This document shows positions 36,269-51,200 of a stretch of DNA of 64,000 bases, one piece after another. Each line of letters begins with the position of its first letter. The stretch's first letter is position 1. The translations under genes were made by a program, and so were the position numbers. Below the pieces are notes generated by a model, which was given only the letters and a program-made list of their open reading frames with translations, did not search any database and was not told the DNA's origin. The DNA comes from Himantopus leucocephalus (Eukaryota > Chordata > Aves > Charadriiformes > Recurvirostridae). The stretch is taken from the NCBI GenBank assembly GCA_003993805.1, contig RSEF01000020.1:1018773-1082772 (forward strand). Direction: 5' to 3'.

Positions 36269-39200
36269 TCATCGTCGAACAGGAACCAGTAGCTGGGTTG
36301 CAGTCATAGAATCTGGGAAAAGGCTATGGTACGTTGGAAGAGGTACATACGCTGCTGTAATCATTTTACCTAATCGGAAGATAAAAAAAAAAGTCACTAC
36401 TTGGTTGTTTCTGTAACGAATGAGTGAGTGTAGGTCTCTCCAAGAAATCCACTCACCTGCAAACCACCTCCCATGCAACGCATTCACAGCTGCAGTGGCA
36501 GCAGCGATTGAAGGACATTTGACATACACGTTGCCCTGTAATACACAAGGGTTACCATCCGTTAGAACCCTGAGAAACGTCCCACCACCTATTCTCACAT
36601 CTTCCTTGGCATGGCCGGGATGGAGGCAAACCTGCCTCGCTGCACTCCTACTGACATCAACCGATAGCGCAGAATGAGCATGAGAAAACGGTGTAGCAGG
36701 CACAGTTGTGTACTGACACGCATTACCATACTCTAAGTTACCTTAGCACGAAACTTTTCTGAACAGGATTTTGCAAAACAGACCAAAGGTGAGCTTGATC
36801 TGAAATCAACAAGTAATGGATTTCTTACTTGCTTGTGGTAACCACTCAAAGAGAGGATCTAATGGCTCCCAATTACAAATTTGATGTGAAACGGAAAAGC
36901 ACAAGAGTTCGGCTGCCTCTACTGCAGGCTCACCATTAAGTTTTGCAAATTACCAACTTTAACCACAAACGCTTAACTAGATATGCAAGTTCACAGTCTG
37001 GTTTTCGAAGGGATTAAGCGTTCCCCGGGGCAGGAAGGACGTCCAGCACTTCAAGACAACTGGTACTGTGAAAATTCTCATACATGAACTTCAGCATCCG
37101 TCTTTGCTTGAGTGACGACTGAGACGAAGGGAAAAAAACCCATCACAGCAGGGCAAGAAGAGCCTAAGATGGTATCTAATGTGAATGACAGACTGATCTT
37201 TTAACTTTGCCAGAGATACCTCAAGTTTCCTATCTGCAAATTGAGCACTAAACCAGCCTAATCTGGAGTACTGTAATATTCACATTCAACAACTGCAAGA
37301 CACACAGACACCCACAGTAATGTGTATGCATTTTTCTGACTGCCTGCTTAAAAATAGAATACTACCAGTAATACGTGCACCAGAGCAGATTCTAGCTGAA
37401 AGAGACTGTACAGGAAAAGAATGTATTAAGAAACAGAACCCAGCCCTCCCTTTAGCAGGCTTTGCCAGCGTGTACTAACTCTTCCCACTGTGATCATGCT
37501 CACACTTTCTCAGGGGGGAAACTCGAGATCAGGGGCTGAAGTTCACGGCACTAAGTGATGAACAGACACAGTTCTGTTCTGAGCCTCCCCCTGCACAGGC
37601 ACCAAAGCTGCTCAAGCCTTGAAATGAGACAGCAACATAAAGCTTTAGTTTTTTTTTTTTTTAAACACACCACAGTGTAGACTGGTGCGGTACACCAGAC
37701 CACGTGTTCAGTTGGGGCTTTTCACCCAAACCAAATCACATCATCATGGCTGATGAGTGACAGCCCTTAGCCTGGGAAGTCTGGCTGGCTGGGAAAAAGC
37801 CCTAAAAAGATGGGAGACAGAAACACACAGAAACACTTGGACAGTAACGTGACCAGAATCTAAGCCTGGAAAACAGAGCAGCACAGCGGAAACATGTTCA
37901 AATACAGTATTTTTAAGTATCAATGGGTATTTTATATCTGGGTCATCGCTGTGCTACTGTGACAAAACGGATTTCATGTAACAAACAGCTAACTCATGAT
38001 ATAATAGCTGTAGTTTTTTCTTTTAAATCCATTTGCTAACGTGAACCAGATTTGCAGCTCTATGTGCTCAGACCCTATGTGAGGCATGCTGAGGGCTGCT
38101 GCGTTTTTTACTGTCTGTGTGCTGTTTTTTTTGTTGGTGATGGTGGTTTTTCTCCATCTGTTGAAGGACAGTTTGTTTTCTCTAAGACAGTAACAGAGTA
38201 ATACATTGTGGGGAAGGTTTCTACCTTCCAGTAGTCCAACTCAACAGTGATAACGAAGATCACAAATGCTAGGAAAGACTGCAGGTTGTTTTATGTACTA
38301 GGCTGCAGCTCGTCTCTAACATCGCAGTGATCCACATGAAAGGGTTTCAGGTGACAAGAGTCTTCTGTAGAAGCAGCACAACGATAACAAAGGTTTGTGC
38401 GTGCCAAGTGCATTACCAGGGCAGAACAATCCCATCTAAGCAATACTGACACGCACGGTAGTGTAGATTTCAGCCTCACACAATGGAATGGAACACAACA
38501 GAAGACTTCCAGGGTCTGATTGTTAGGAATTAATCTGACTACGAGAGCGTTCGAAAACTGTACTTCAGTTTGGGCTGTGAATTCTGTATAAAAGGGGTGC
38601 AAGAAAGCCGAATCTCTTAACAGACCTTCCATAGTTTATGTTCCAAGAGCCAAAATACAGGGGAAGAGATAACCAGTCTGGGGATTGTGTAAACAAAGCA
38701 AAAACACAAGAAAAATGCCTTTTTAACATTCAGGCCGAGTCCCTCTAACAGGCATTAACCTGTAATCGTCTGCATCAGTAGCCCTTTTTCTCCTCCCTCT
38801 TCTAACTCTGGGCGCTCCCACTGCCCACTGCAAGAGTTCAGCATTACTAGTGAACACAACTGTTGCCAAGCACAGGATTAGGCACGTGTTTCACTGCGCC
38901 TCTCAAGTCTGCTGATGCAGGGTGTCCTTTGTGCTAAAGCCTGTATCCTCCAGAAACAGAGGCAACTGCAAGTCCCTGGCTTTTGGGAAATGCTCAGCTT
39001 AAGGGAAAAGCCAAATGCCAGAATTAAAGAGATCATGACTCTTCAGCCTGTATTTCCACAGGAACTTCAGCTGTGTAAATCTGCGAGAGCAGACTGCCGC
39101 ACCAGAAACTGCTCTCATACCTGCATTCAAGTCACACACTCAAAACAGGAGGGAACCACATACATTCTGCAAAAACTGCGAAGTAACTTCAAGAAATTTA

Positions 39201-42200
39201 GATTCAGTTTAGGGGGAAAAAAAAATATAGTCTTTGCAATGCTCCCTCTATACACTACAAAGCAACAAAACTCCTAAAACCTGCTCAGTGTCTCCTCGGA
39301 ACCAGGCATACCTGAGCTGAGTTTTTGTCTACATAGATGTGGATAACTCCTCCATGTTTGTTACATTCCTCAATCACATCATCTTTAATTTCAGTATCCC
39401 AGCCAGCTTCTTCTTCACTGTAGGGGGTGGAGGAAGAACAGGACAGAGATAGAATTGTTATCACTTGGACAAAATCTGCCCCTAAACCCATCAAAAAACC
39501 CCCTCTGCAACATACTGATTCCTTTCTCAGATGTAAAAGTCATCAACAAATCCCAAACAGAAACACTTACGTTTGAGGATTAAACATGTTGGAAAGCTGG
39601 AAACACTGTGTTGCAAGTGGTTGTACAGAAGCAGCTGCAGCCAGAACTGTTGTAATGGAAAAAAAAAGTAACAAATCTAAGAACCCGCTATGCATGGCTC
39701 CAACTTAAAGGAGTATTTTCTATCTATTCTTTAAAATCCCAACATTCAGCAGTAACAGTTCTATCTAAACAGAAAAATGAAGACAGGAAAGCCAAACTTG
39801 TAACTAGATGCTATCTATGATAGAGAAATTTTCAATTGATCAATACAGAAAATAGCACAGATGAACTACAGTTGAAGCTGAAAAGTGAAAAGATAACCCT
39901 GTACAGTGGTTTTGGCAGATTTTTCAATTTAAACATTTAAATGCAGATACATGCGTCTTCACATGCATCTCAAAACTCAGTCTGAGTTGTATGCCAGCAG
40001 CACCTTTAATTTTTTTTCTTCCTCCTCACAGAAGCCAAGCAGCAGCTCAGGATGGGAGTGGCACCACCCATCTGACTTCAGAGGAACAGACATCTTTGAG
40101 AATTCTCAAAATGTATTGTAAGCATGTTGAATTATCCTTCAAAAAATTATATCTGTACTTTTGTCCCTTGGAAACACTTAAATTGGAAATATTTGACAAC
40201 TCCAATTATAAGTATTTTAACTGTAGAACAGTTCTATACCATTTCCCAGGAACTATAAAATTCTTACTATTGTTGCTCATCAGCACGCTACATGTTATTA
40301 AAAGATAAGCACTGTCCTACAGGCTGCCCTTTCCCTAGGCTGTCAGCTTCTGTTAATTTAGCTGAAATAATGGCCACCTTCCGCCTACATATGCAGACAT
40401 TAAGAGGTTGCGCAGTCAGAGTAAAATGATGACTAATCCAGGGACAGTAATGCCAAACTCCTCATCCGCAAATTACCCTTCTAGTCCCTACCTCTAAGGC
40501 AGGAAAAATCGCACTCCCAACCAAACCCACAAACCAAAACAAACCCACGCATTTTCCAGGACTAACATATGGCTGGGAAATGTTACCAACACTGAGGGAA
40601 TGCTACAAAGAAAAGGCAAAGTGTTTAACATACATTCTGTTATTTTCCGTCAATAATCAATACATAGTATGATTCCTACAGACACTAAATACAATGTCAT
40701 TTCTCAGGCTGTTGGCAAACACTACACCAGAAGCATTTCACTTACAGATACCTGCAACAAAACCTACTGGTGACAAGTTGTATCAAATGCTAGTTTACCT
40801 TCATTCTGCTGAGATAGTCTCGTCTGCAAATCTAAAGAAAAATACACAGAAAATAATTAGTATGCTCGCCAGCATGACTGTATCATTACCTGCCAGCCAG
40901 GTTGCTTAGCTTGTATTTTTGTGGTTAAGAGCTTGTTCTTAAGAGTACCTCATCCCACTCTCACTGTTCCTCTCTAGCTGTGAGTAGCTTCACTAATTTC
41001 AGCTTTTCAGCTGGAATATTCTGTACTTGATAGAGATTCCATGACCACAAAGAAAAGCGTATTTCAAAGAGAAACAATACCTTAAAAGGAAAGACATGAC
41101 CATGTCCTTTACATCAATGTATCATTTCCACCTTGACTCCGCTGTGCTTTAACTCTTTGCAAGATGTACTTTGTTCCATGAGAAAATAATTACAGCAATT
41201 CTTACAGGCATTAGAAGTTTGGCATCTTTACTAAACCAAAGCATTTAAGCACACAGTTACCTAAATGTGACATTCTGAAAGCAGTTATCAAATTTAATTT
41301 CAAGGACAATAAAGTGGTATTTTACCTGTTATCTTTTCATATAAATGTCGTAATGACAAGTTACTTTGGTATTTTTCAAATTGAAAACATTTTCAAGCAT
41401 TCAGAGTATTAATTTGCCAAGAAAACACTAATTACTTGTTTAATAACATACAGTTGTACGAATTTGAAGTAATGGGAACAGACAAATGCAGAGTTTCTAA
41501 CCACTTCCAAGTTTATGACTCCAATACTCAACATCTTTAAGCCAACAGAAAACTTCAGAATGTAAGAAATGTAAGGATAAGCTTCTTCATTTATGTTCCA
41601 ATTTAATTCACACAAACACAAGGAGTCAGAAGACTGATGTTAACCATCATCTTAATTCACTTGTTCAGAAAGCAGTGAAGTGACGGACCCCAAGCGCGCT
41701 TTCAAGCTTACTTGGAAATACCTGAAGGTATCAGGTATCAACATACTTTTTTCCGTTTCTAATAAGCCCTCCTCCACAACACTGGGGGACCAAGAGGAGT
41801 GCATTTTTGAGCTCTAAGTATTAGGTAGTGAGAGTCCCAAAGACTAAGTACTCCTCAAGTGCCTTCCATAGAAGAACACATACTGGGAGCTACACTGAAA
41901 CATGCGAGGTGGAAGGAGCAAGCTCTGAAGGTTGAGCTGTAACAAGAATTGGCTATGTTTAGCTTGTTTTCCATCTGCACCTGAACACAAAGAAATCCTC
42001 AACTCCATAGAGTGGGAAATACCAAAATGGGGAAGATTCTCTTAGCCTGTATTCTCTGCCAAAACTGCAAGGATTTGGCCAGATCTGTAACTGATTACCC
42101 AGTTTTGTAAACCAATGTGTTTTAAAAAAAATAATAAAACTCAAAGTTTCCGAAATCACTCTAGTTAGATGAGGAGAGAGAATTCTCCCTCTGCAATTCT

Positions 42201-45200
42201 GACATAATTGCACAACTACATCGTGTACAGCTGAACTCAGCAGACGTCGGCCAGCCTGGGGCTCTGCAGCCGACCGCTTCAGGCCACCTGCACCAAATGT
42301 GGCAAATCTACACAGATCACCAGCTCACATTCTGTCTAGGGCCGAGAGCCAAATCTCTTCTAAACACGGGGAGATCAGCTAACAGTATTTGGCAACAATT
42401 TCACAGGTTAATTATCTACCACCAGTTAATTATCAACTGCCCCTGAAACATAACCCCTGTCCATCAAATGTTTCAACAACTGAATTTTCTTGTTGCTCAT
42501 GACTGAAGAATGGTCCTCTCCTCTCACTCCTAAATTCACTCAGAATTTAGAAATTCATTGTCACTCTTCACTGTCAACCCTTATTCTTCCCTACATGCAG
42601 TTTTAAATAGTGTGTGGAAACTAAAATTAATACATCTGTCAAGTTAAGATCAGAGTAACTTTTTCAGTACGTTCTGTATATCTGTATATATAATCTCTAA
42701 GAGTAGCAAGTTTAGCATGCCTAAGAAGTACATGCTTAGTATAAAGAACGCAGAAATACAGAAGTATCTATCAAAGCATTTTGTGTCTTAAAACAAAATG
42801 AAGATGCGTGTTTATTTTGAAACACAGATAGCTTTAAATAAACAAAAGCCTGCCAAGTATTCCCCAGTTTTCTAACTACTTACAACAGAACAGCAGATCA
42901 AATAGAGGTCCTGGATGACCTATTTGTCCCTCTATTGCAGCACGCTATCTCAATCTTTACCATAAACAGATAGTTCCTTCCCAAAAGTAAGGAATATTTT
43001 GTCCCACAAAGCATTAGAACACCATTCTGTAGCCTCATGGGTATTTTAGACAAAAATTACTAGAGAACAGAAAGTACACAGCTACAACTGCTTTGCTTCA
43101 ATTCTTTTTCCTGCTGGAATTTTCTCCATGGGAATAATGTCCAAGTTCTCACGTTTCCCATAAAACTAATTCTTTAGCTTCCCTATTTTAGTTTGATGCA
43201 ACCCATCTTGAACATGGGTAACCAGAACTGTTCACAAATGTGCAGGCAGCTTCTTTAGGAACACAGCTGCCCTTTCAAGAACGCACCACGCTGACAGTTC
43301 ATGTTCACTCACTGTGAACTGCAGTACTTTGATATTTTCCTCCTCTTTGGCCATCTTTCACGGCTAAGCTCCCAGGCTATGTAACTAGAATTTGTTTCAA
43401 TCCTGAACAGTTGAAGGATTACAATGCCCCAAGAATCCCTTATTGATAGCACCTCTGTATTTTCCCAACTCACTCCTACTCTTCTTGACTGTTGTTCCTC
43501 ATCTAAATAATAAACAACATCAGCCCAACACCTGAACTTTGGCTTCAACAACAGCCTCTAACCTTTCCAGCTCTCACCTGAAAAAATCCCTCTTTCTTTG
43601 AGCCAGCTTCTTTACACATCTTGTACTTCCTGTACTACCCACTTCTCTAGTTTAACAACTTCCAAATGACACAAGGCAAAAGTTCAGAGAGAAGAGTTCT
43701 ACTACTGCTTCTCTGTCCAGGAAAGTCAGTTTTATCAAAGACTGTTAGTCTTTAAATGCTGTTTCTCTGAAAGTATGCTATACTTTGATAATATTCTCCA
43801 CTTTCCCCATCTTTAGTATGACTTTTGAAGGAGAGAAGTGAAATCAGAGTAACAGGACTGGAAAGCAGCCAGCTTATATTCTTCTGCCTTCCTTTTAAGC
43901 GTAGGTAATTTAGAATTAGATGTTCCAGCTATATACCATACCACAGATTTAAAATATTTATTGACAATACCAGATATCAGACATCGTATTTCATATACCT
44001 ATTCCCTCACTAATTTAATACGAGTTTTCTTACTACTCTGAACTGAGTACTCCCAACTCTTGCTTTTAGCTTTGCCTTGTGAATAATTTTTTTATTTCCC
44101 TAGCTTATCTCCCTCAAATTCCAAACTTTATGACCAGTGTCCCCACAACAAACCGAGGCAATAAGATTGTATTGGAACATCTTGGGAGTACTTTCCCATT
44201 CAACCTCAGCTTCACTTCCATTTTGTTCTTTTCAGGAGTCGGTAAATCTTCACCTATGTTTTCATGTCTTTTACAAGGTCTAACTCTGTCTGACTGTTGG
44301 CAGGTAATTCTCATTTTATCTATTTCCCAAACTAAAAATACTGTTTTGTTGTCAGTCCTTTTTTCTATTCTTCATAGGGTCTGTGCTTATTTCTTTTGAG
44401 GTAGTTAATCACCCAGTTCAGTGTAGAGCCCATTTTTAACAGGACTGTTTCCTTCCTCTTTCTGTGGAATACAGACCCAATATAGCATTAGCAATTTGGA
44501 ACAGAAGAAACTTTTTACATACTGCCTGTTCAAACACCCAAGTTGCTTAGACCAGATGATTTCATTGCCTTGTTTCTTCAACCACTGCTTTTGAAATCAA
44601 AAGCCTTAGTTACAGACCTGGTTTGTTTATCCTTCCATTTAAACTTGAGCAACTCATGATCCCTCAAGTCAATGGTCATTTCTATTCTCACCCATAACAT
44701 CTTCATTACTTACCAAATTGAGTTTAAAATAGCATCCCCTCTTCATGAGTCAGTGAGTGTTTGATGAAGAAATTTGTCGGATATCACATCCAGGAATATC
44801 TGGGCCCCACCATTATTACTAGCAATTCTTCTCCAATCTGTATCAGGGAAGTTAAAGTCTCCCATAATGACATAATTCCTGGTAGTAATTTTCTCTAACA
44901 AGAGTAAAGAGATCTTTAATCCATAACCAAATCTCACTTTGGGGATAGCTCATTACTATGGCAGTAAAAAGCTTCATCTTTTTCCAAAGTTACTTAAGTT
45001 GCACATGTCTGTATTATTCCTTTTGTACAATAAAAGTGGAATAAACAATGCTACTCCTACCACTTTTACTTCTACAATTACTTAACATGCACATTCTTCA
45101 AAAACCTGTGTTCAGCCTTATCATTTATTCCTCCGCATCCATGTTTTCTCATACTGATTCCACACTATCCTAACAGTTCAGCTGCGTCAGACATTTTTGA

Positions 45201-48200
45201 CCATGTTCCTGATTTGGGGAGTTTGTATTTCTTTGGCTTGTTTGTTTCAAGTATGGCGGTGGGGAAAGGATTGGTGTTTTTTTAAAAACACCATTTCTCT
45301 CATTCTCATTGACTACACCTGTTTCCAAACAAGACTGTCACACCACTTTATCACTGAGGGATTAAAGGTGATCTAATGTTAGTGTTGTTTACCTTTCCTT
45401 CTCTTTCTGGACCAGATAGGCTTTTTCCTTACCACTGTGTCTTTTTTATCTTTTTCTCCTCAGACAGAGCAGAAAACCTTATTCCACAACCCACATTTTT
45501 CTTTCGCTAGACAGTTCCTTTTCCTTCCAAGGGTGTATCTAGAGAAAGACCCTATTATGTTCTTTTAGTAACTGTCTACACTTTCATCTGTAGGCTCTTC
45601 TCAAAACTGCACCTGAACTTCAGTAACATCGTTCAGGTATATCTTAAGTCTGAATCACTTCTGTCACAAACTCCGCTGGGAGACATACAAAACAATGCCA
45701 CGTATTCTTTCTTGATTTCCTGACACTTCTCACACATTCCGACATCTAGTTATTTGTGATATTCAAGTCTTTTCTACTGCTATGACAGTTTCATGCCCTT
45801 TGTTCTCATATTAATAAAAAGAAGAAATTCCACTCTGAAAATTCCTAACCTCCTGCAGGAGGTTTCTCATTGCTCTACTTCTGAAGCCCTCTTGAACAGT
45901 TTGTTGTTTAGGCCAGCTATGAACTAGCAGCAGCAATTATATCCTCAGCCTCGTTCCCTCCCACAAAATAAAATCTCAGTAACACTTCCAACATACCCAC
46001 CTACAGAACACACAAACTATAGCCAATTCCAAGCAACACACAAATTCCCTGACATACAGTGTCCTTCCTCACCAGGACATACACTGCATAAACCTAACAT
46101 GACTGTAGGCTTAGTTGCTGTGTCGTCCATGAAGTCCTAATAACCTTCTTGCCCCGGTACAGCTCAGGTTTTTTTTCCAGCAGGGTCAATCCCTTTCCAA
46201 TTATGAGCCTGCCATTTTTAACAGTCAGCATTTATACTGCAGTAGAACATAGAAGCCCCCATTAGTACAGGGAATAGTAAAGATAAAGAGATGAAGGCTT
46301 GGGACAAATTAAATGAACTACAACAGATTTGCCAAACATAATACGAAGTGAATCATGCCCATCAAAGCTGTCATACACTGTCACTGTTTATTTGCTCATG
46401 GATTTGCAAAGTTTTACGGTTTGTAAAACATGCTGTAATACTTATGTTCTCATTTTAAAAGATCACAAAATGTAGTTAAGTACCTCATCTCAAAATTATA
46501 AAGCATTTTTTTAAAATAAACAGGTCATCATTTCTTACCTGCCACAGCTCCAAATGCCAAAGATCCGCTCATCTGCAGAGCCTGCTGTGCAGCCGGGGGA
46601 ATCTGCAAGCCAGTACCTACAACCGAACACGAACACACCTTTTAGCAAGCACTTTTCACTCAGTTAGTGGTGCAGTAACATAAGCAGCAGAAATTGCACT
46701 GTTGTCAAAAGCTTAAGAATACTATTCCGTGCATTTAGCATAATATTCTGTGGGTGTATCAATTCAAATTCCATGACCTTCCGTATGTTCACACTTCCAG
46801 TTAATCATCACACATACCTTCTGCAAGTCTTGCCATCAACTGAAGGCGACCAGTTGTTCCCAAGTCAATTCCAGTCCGTTCCAACTCATCACTGTCCAAA
46901 AACGAACTAGCACTAGAAGCATCAGTGCGCTCAGTTACATGTCCAACTTTCATTGGCCTACCAGCCAGCTCAAATCCATTGAGTTGTTCCAAGGCCTTTT
47001 TGGCACACTCAGAGTCTGAGAACTGCAGATTGGAAAAATATAATTTCAGTAATACTGCCTACAGGATTCAGCAACACTTCTACTGTACGTAATACCCACA
47101 GTTACATGAACATTAGAAACACTAATTTTAAGATAACAGTTGCTACAAGCTAACTTAAATGTGCTCTGTATTTTCCATTTAAACTGAACATACACAAGTC
47201 TGGATGTTTCTCATATTTAGTAAGAATATATTCAAATACATATTATTGTTTTAACTAGAGCATCTAGATATTGCAACCAACAGAAGCCATGGCTGCGGTT
47301 CGCTTTCAAAACTTTCCAAGAATAACAGTCAATTCCCTTGCGACCGTCTAACTGCCATGCATTTATTGGCTATTCTTAACAGATGTTCTGCGTTATGCTG
47401 TGTAACATCAAATTAAATATATATTTTGTTAGTGTTAAAACCATCAAATATTAGCTATATGGTTAGTTTGGTTTCATTTGTCTCCAAGTGCCACTGGTCC
47501 CAGCTGACACTTTTTCTTTCCCCCATGACAAACTGCCAGGTCAGTCAAGAAACCCAAGTTCACAAAGTTATGTATCTGAGAGTAAAGATTTATTCAACTG
47601 AAAGTTTTAGCCTCTAAGATTTTATTTCCCCTAAAAAGCTCAAATTCAATCATTTTCACAGCACTGTGAAAATGCCCGTCTTTACTAGTATCTTTGCCTG
47701 TAGAAGACAGCAATGCTTTACCAGGTACTGACCACTATACTATATATACACACTAATCGTATACTATAGTATACTATTTCATTCTAAACATGTGCACAGT
47801 TCAACCACAATACCCACAGAGGACTGGCAGAAACAAAGAAAAAGGCCACTGCTGCACGTCCCGCAACATGACGTTTCTAGACTTAACAGAGATTACTGAG
47901 TAAGCTATACTACTACATGGGAAGGTTACGCTCAGAAATTGTCTAAGAAGTCTGGCAATTCTAGTCGTACCGTAATAAATCCATATCCTTTTGAACGTCC
48001 AGTTTCACTATCCATCATCAGCTGAATGCTTTCAATCTAAAAAATAAGAAAAAAGCTATTTATTATCAGATATTTCGGAAAAACCACAAGGTATCAAAAA
48101 CCTGAATACAGCCCTGCCAAATATACATATATGAATGTGAAACCACTTTAATTGGTTCCTCATTCCTTCCTCAAATCAAAATTAGCATACAGGTAGCTAC

Positions 48201-51200
48201 ATACATACTTTGTTACCAAAACAGAAGCAAATAAAAATAACAGTGATGTACAATTTATCCCTCGAGCCCAGCTACAAATAGAGGCTTGGTCCTGATGCAG
48301 CCTTCTAGCATACAACAAGCATGCAGACATCATCAAATCTTAACTGAGACACTATAGTCATGGCATCTCATACACTGAGAAACTCCATTTTACAGACTAA
48401 GAAAAGCAGTTTGCGTTACTTTGACCGGGGGCTTTACAAAAAGGTGCATATTTTAAATAATTACCGGCATATGGGAACACCTAGAAGTTAACAGTTACTG
48501 AATTTAAAACAGTAGTAAATCATCCATGAACCATTAAATAGTGCCAGCAACATGCAATTAAGAGGAAGAACTGAGTTTTAGACTGCAGTATATGGAATCA
48601 GGAGAAGGAAAAACCTTCACAAGCTCTACATGTAAGCCTCCTAAACTACATTAATCCTGCCAGACCTCGAGAGAAAACAAAACAAGAACAGCTCTGTGAA
48701 TTAAAATTTAATAAATTGCTGCAATTTTCCAGGCTTTCGCACAACAGAATTGAAGGGATATGCATACTGAATCTGCGTAAAGCACTGTTACAGTATGTAT
48801 GAGGCAGGTTAATATCCAAAGATAGTATGATAATTTGCATATTAAGTATATTACTTTTTCCCTATCTAAAAATTATATACCCACGATACTTTAGGTAGCA
48901 CAGTACAGCTAACATTTATTATGACTCCACCAGAAACCAGATTCTATGCGCTCACTTCCAAAACTCTCTCTACAAAAAAACGTTACCATGCTGCAAACTG
49001 GGGCATAACAATCAGGAGCTAAGAGGGGCCTACGTCAGAGCTGTACAGGACACACTGTTAGTTCATGGTACTAACATGAGCTAAAACTTAACCCAAAATC
49101 CTCAGAAACAGATGAAACTCCTACATTCATAGTGAAGAGAACTCAGACCCGATTCTGTGCTTTGTGCTTAAACCTGTGAAATGGGGCCTTCATTCACAAT
49201 CACATGGGGGGAGGGGGGAGATATTTACAAGCTGCAGAAGCAGGATCTGAGGTACAGACTTTGGGTTTGTTTTTTTGGTTTGTTTTGTTTTGTAATTTTA
49301 GGTACTCTCGTTAATACCTGCCATTAAAAAAAAAAAATCATTGGACCACATCACAGATCAAGGTTCTCGTTTGTTCTCCAATTCTAACTACGTATCTAAA
49401 GCCTTGTGCACGTACAGGCACAGAAGAGCGAGAAAAACAAATGTTTTACAGGTGTGAAGCTGAATTATTTCCAGAACCTGCGAGTGCTCTACAACTAATG
49501 TAGGTTTTTCAGGTAAACTACCATAACACAACACGCCAAATTAAAATTTACCCTGCCAAACGGCTCAAAAATTCCTCGAAGCATATCTTCAGTTATATTG
49601 AAGTGTAACGATCCCACATAGAGCCTCATAGGACCAGCACTGCCCTTCTGCAGATTATTTGCCATTGCTGCGGCTCTGTTTTTCTCTGCCTAAGAAAAGG
49701 AAAAAAAGAAAAACTCACCTTCTGTAAGAATTTAACAAAACACCCTAACGTAAGCAGTATACGTCTACCAGATTAAAGCTAGCAGATTCACCAAAAAATA
49801 CAAGCTGTTTTATAATCTGCAAAATATCCATCAGACTTTAACATAAAATCTATGAAATCCGAGACACAGCTTCCAAAAGCCTTCAAAGTGAACAACTTCA
49901 TGCAGAATTCTGGCCTGTATCTAGTAAATTAACACTTTACTTTTTACATACACCAGGAAACATACATAATATATACTGTAATTCTGTAACACTATTACAG
50001 TTTCATTATTACTACTTTCTTAACATCTGTATTTTCAAAATGCATTTATATCACTTTGAATTGCTTTCATTTGCCCATCAACCAGTGGGAACAAAGGTCC
50101 ATTTATAATTAGCTTAAACAATCATTCTTGTTTAAGTTTTCCTAACTTTCAATGGTAACCAAACTTTCAAACAGTAAGTTTTCCAGCAAGATAAGAGGCA
50201 CCACTCAACATGAATAAAAGTGAGGTTTACGACTCCTTACCTGTGATGCTTGTACTATGATTGGTACACCCAAGACTCTCTGTCCAGTTAGTCCTATTGC
50301 CAGAGGCACTGAACTGACATCAACGAATTCTACATAAGCAATTCCCTTTGAACGCCTGGAATTTCTGTCTGAAATCATTCGCACATCACGAACCTGAAAG
50401 GCAAGTACAGAAATGCTGTTAGAGACAAAGGAGAAAAAAAAAACCCAACCTACTGCAGTTCATTTCTCAGAAAGGTATTAATAACTAGTCAATTATTTGC
50501 CAAGCCAATGGCTTTGTAATTATGCCATAAACCTAGAGTAAAGCTATCTTAACAAACATATCGCAGAAGCAAGCTAGCATTAAAAGCTGCCATTCAAAGT
50601 TAAATGTAGTATGCAACAGGAACAGGGGCAATAGAATATTTGCAGCACTGTGATGCTTTAAGCCAGAACCTTACAGCTGATGGAACAAATGAAGTTTTTC
50701 AAAATTAAAAGTGAAACTAATTTTTAAAGTACGCTATAACTGGTAGACCTATCTGCAAAAGACTGAAACTTCAGTAAAATGAAGTTGTTCAAATCAGAAT
50801 TGCATTGCCATGTTTTGCATCACATCACATGCTGAACAATGAACTCCTGGTAAATTACATTTTCACATTCAGAGCCTTTAAGAATTAGTTGGTCATCATT
50901 CATCCCCCCCCCCTTTTCACCTGTATGAAGCTCCAGAAAGCCACTGGCTTACAATTCTGCCAGAATATCAATCCTGTACTAGGACAGCTTGAGGAAGTAT
51001 TCAGAATCATTTTAACCTATTAATTACCTTCCCTACTGTAGAAAAAAATTCTTCCAGGTCTCTCGGTCGAATTCTCGCAGCCAGCTGCATGCAGAATACT
51101 GTTCGAGCATCCCTCTCTTCAGGGGTAAGATTATCAATAGGTTCTCTGGAAAGAAGGAAGTTCAGTTAAAAAATAATCTGAATTAAGATAAAAGTTTCAT

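Noticed and set aside
36458..36703. N-terminal extension of the ORF covering the last RBM39 exons
   Set aside because: It reads into the intron upstream of exon 36457-36535, past a good acceptor (tgtattacag).
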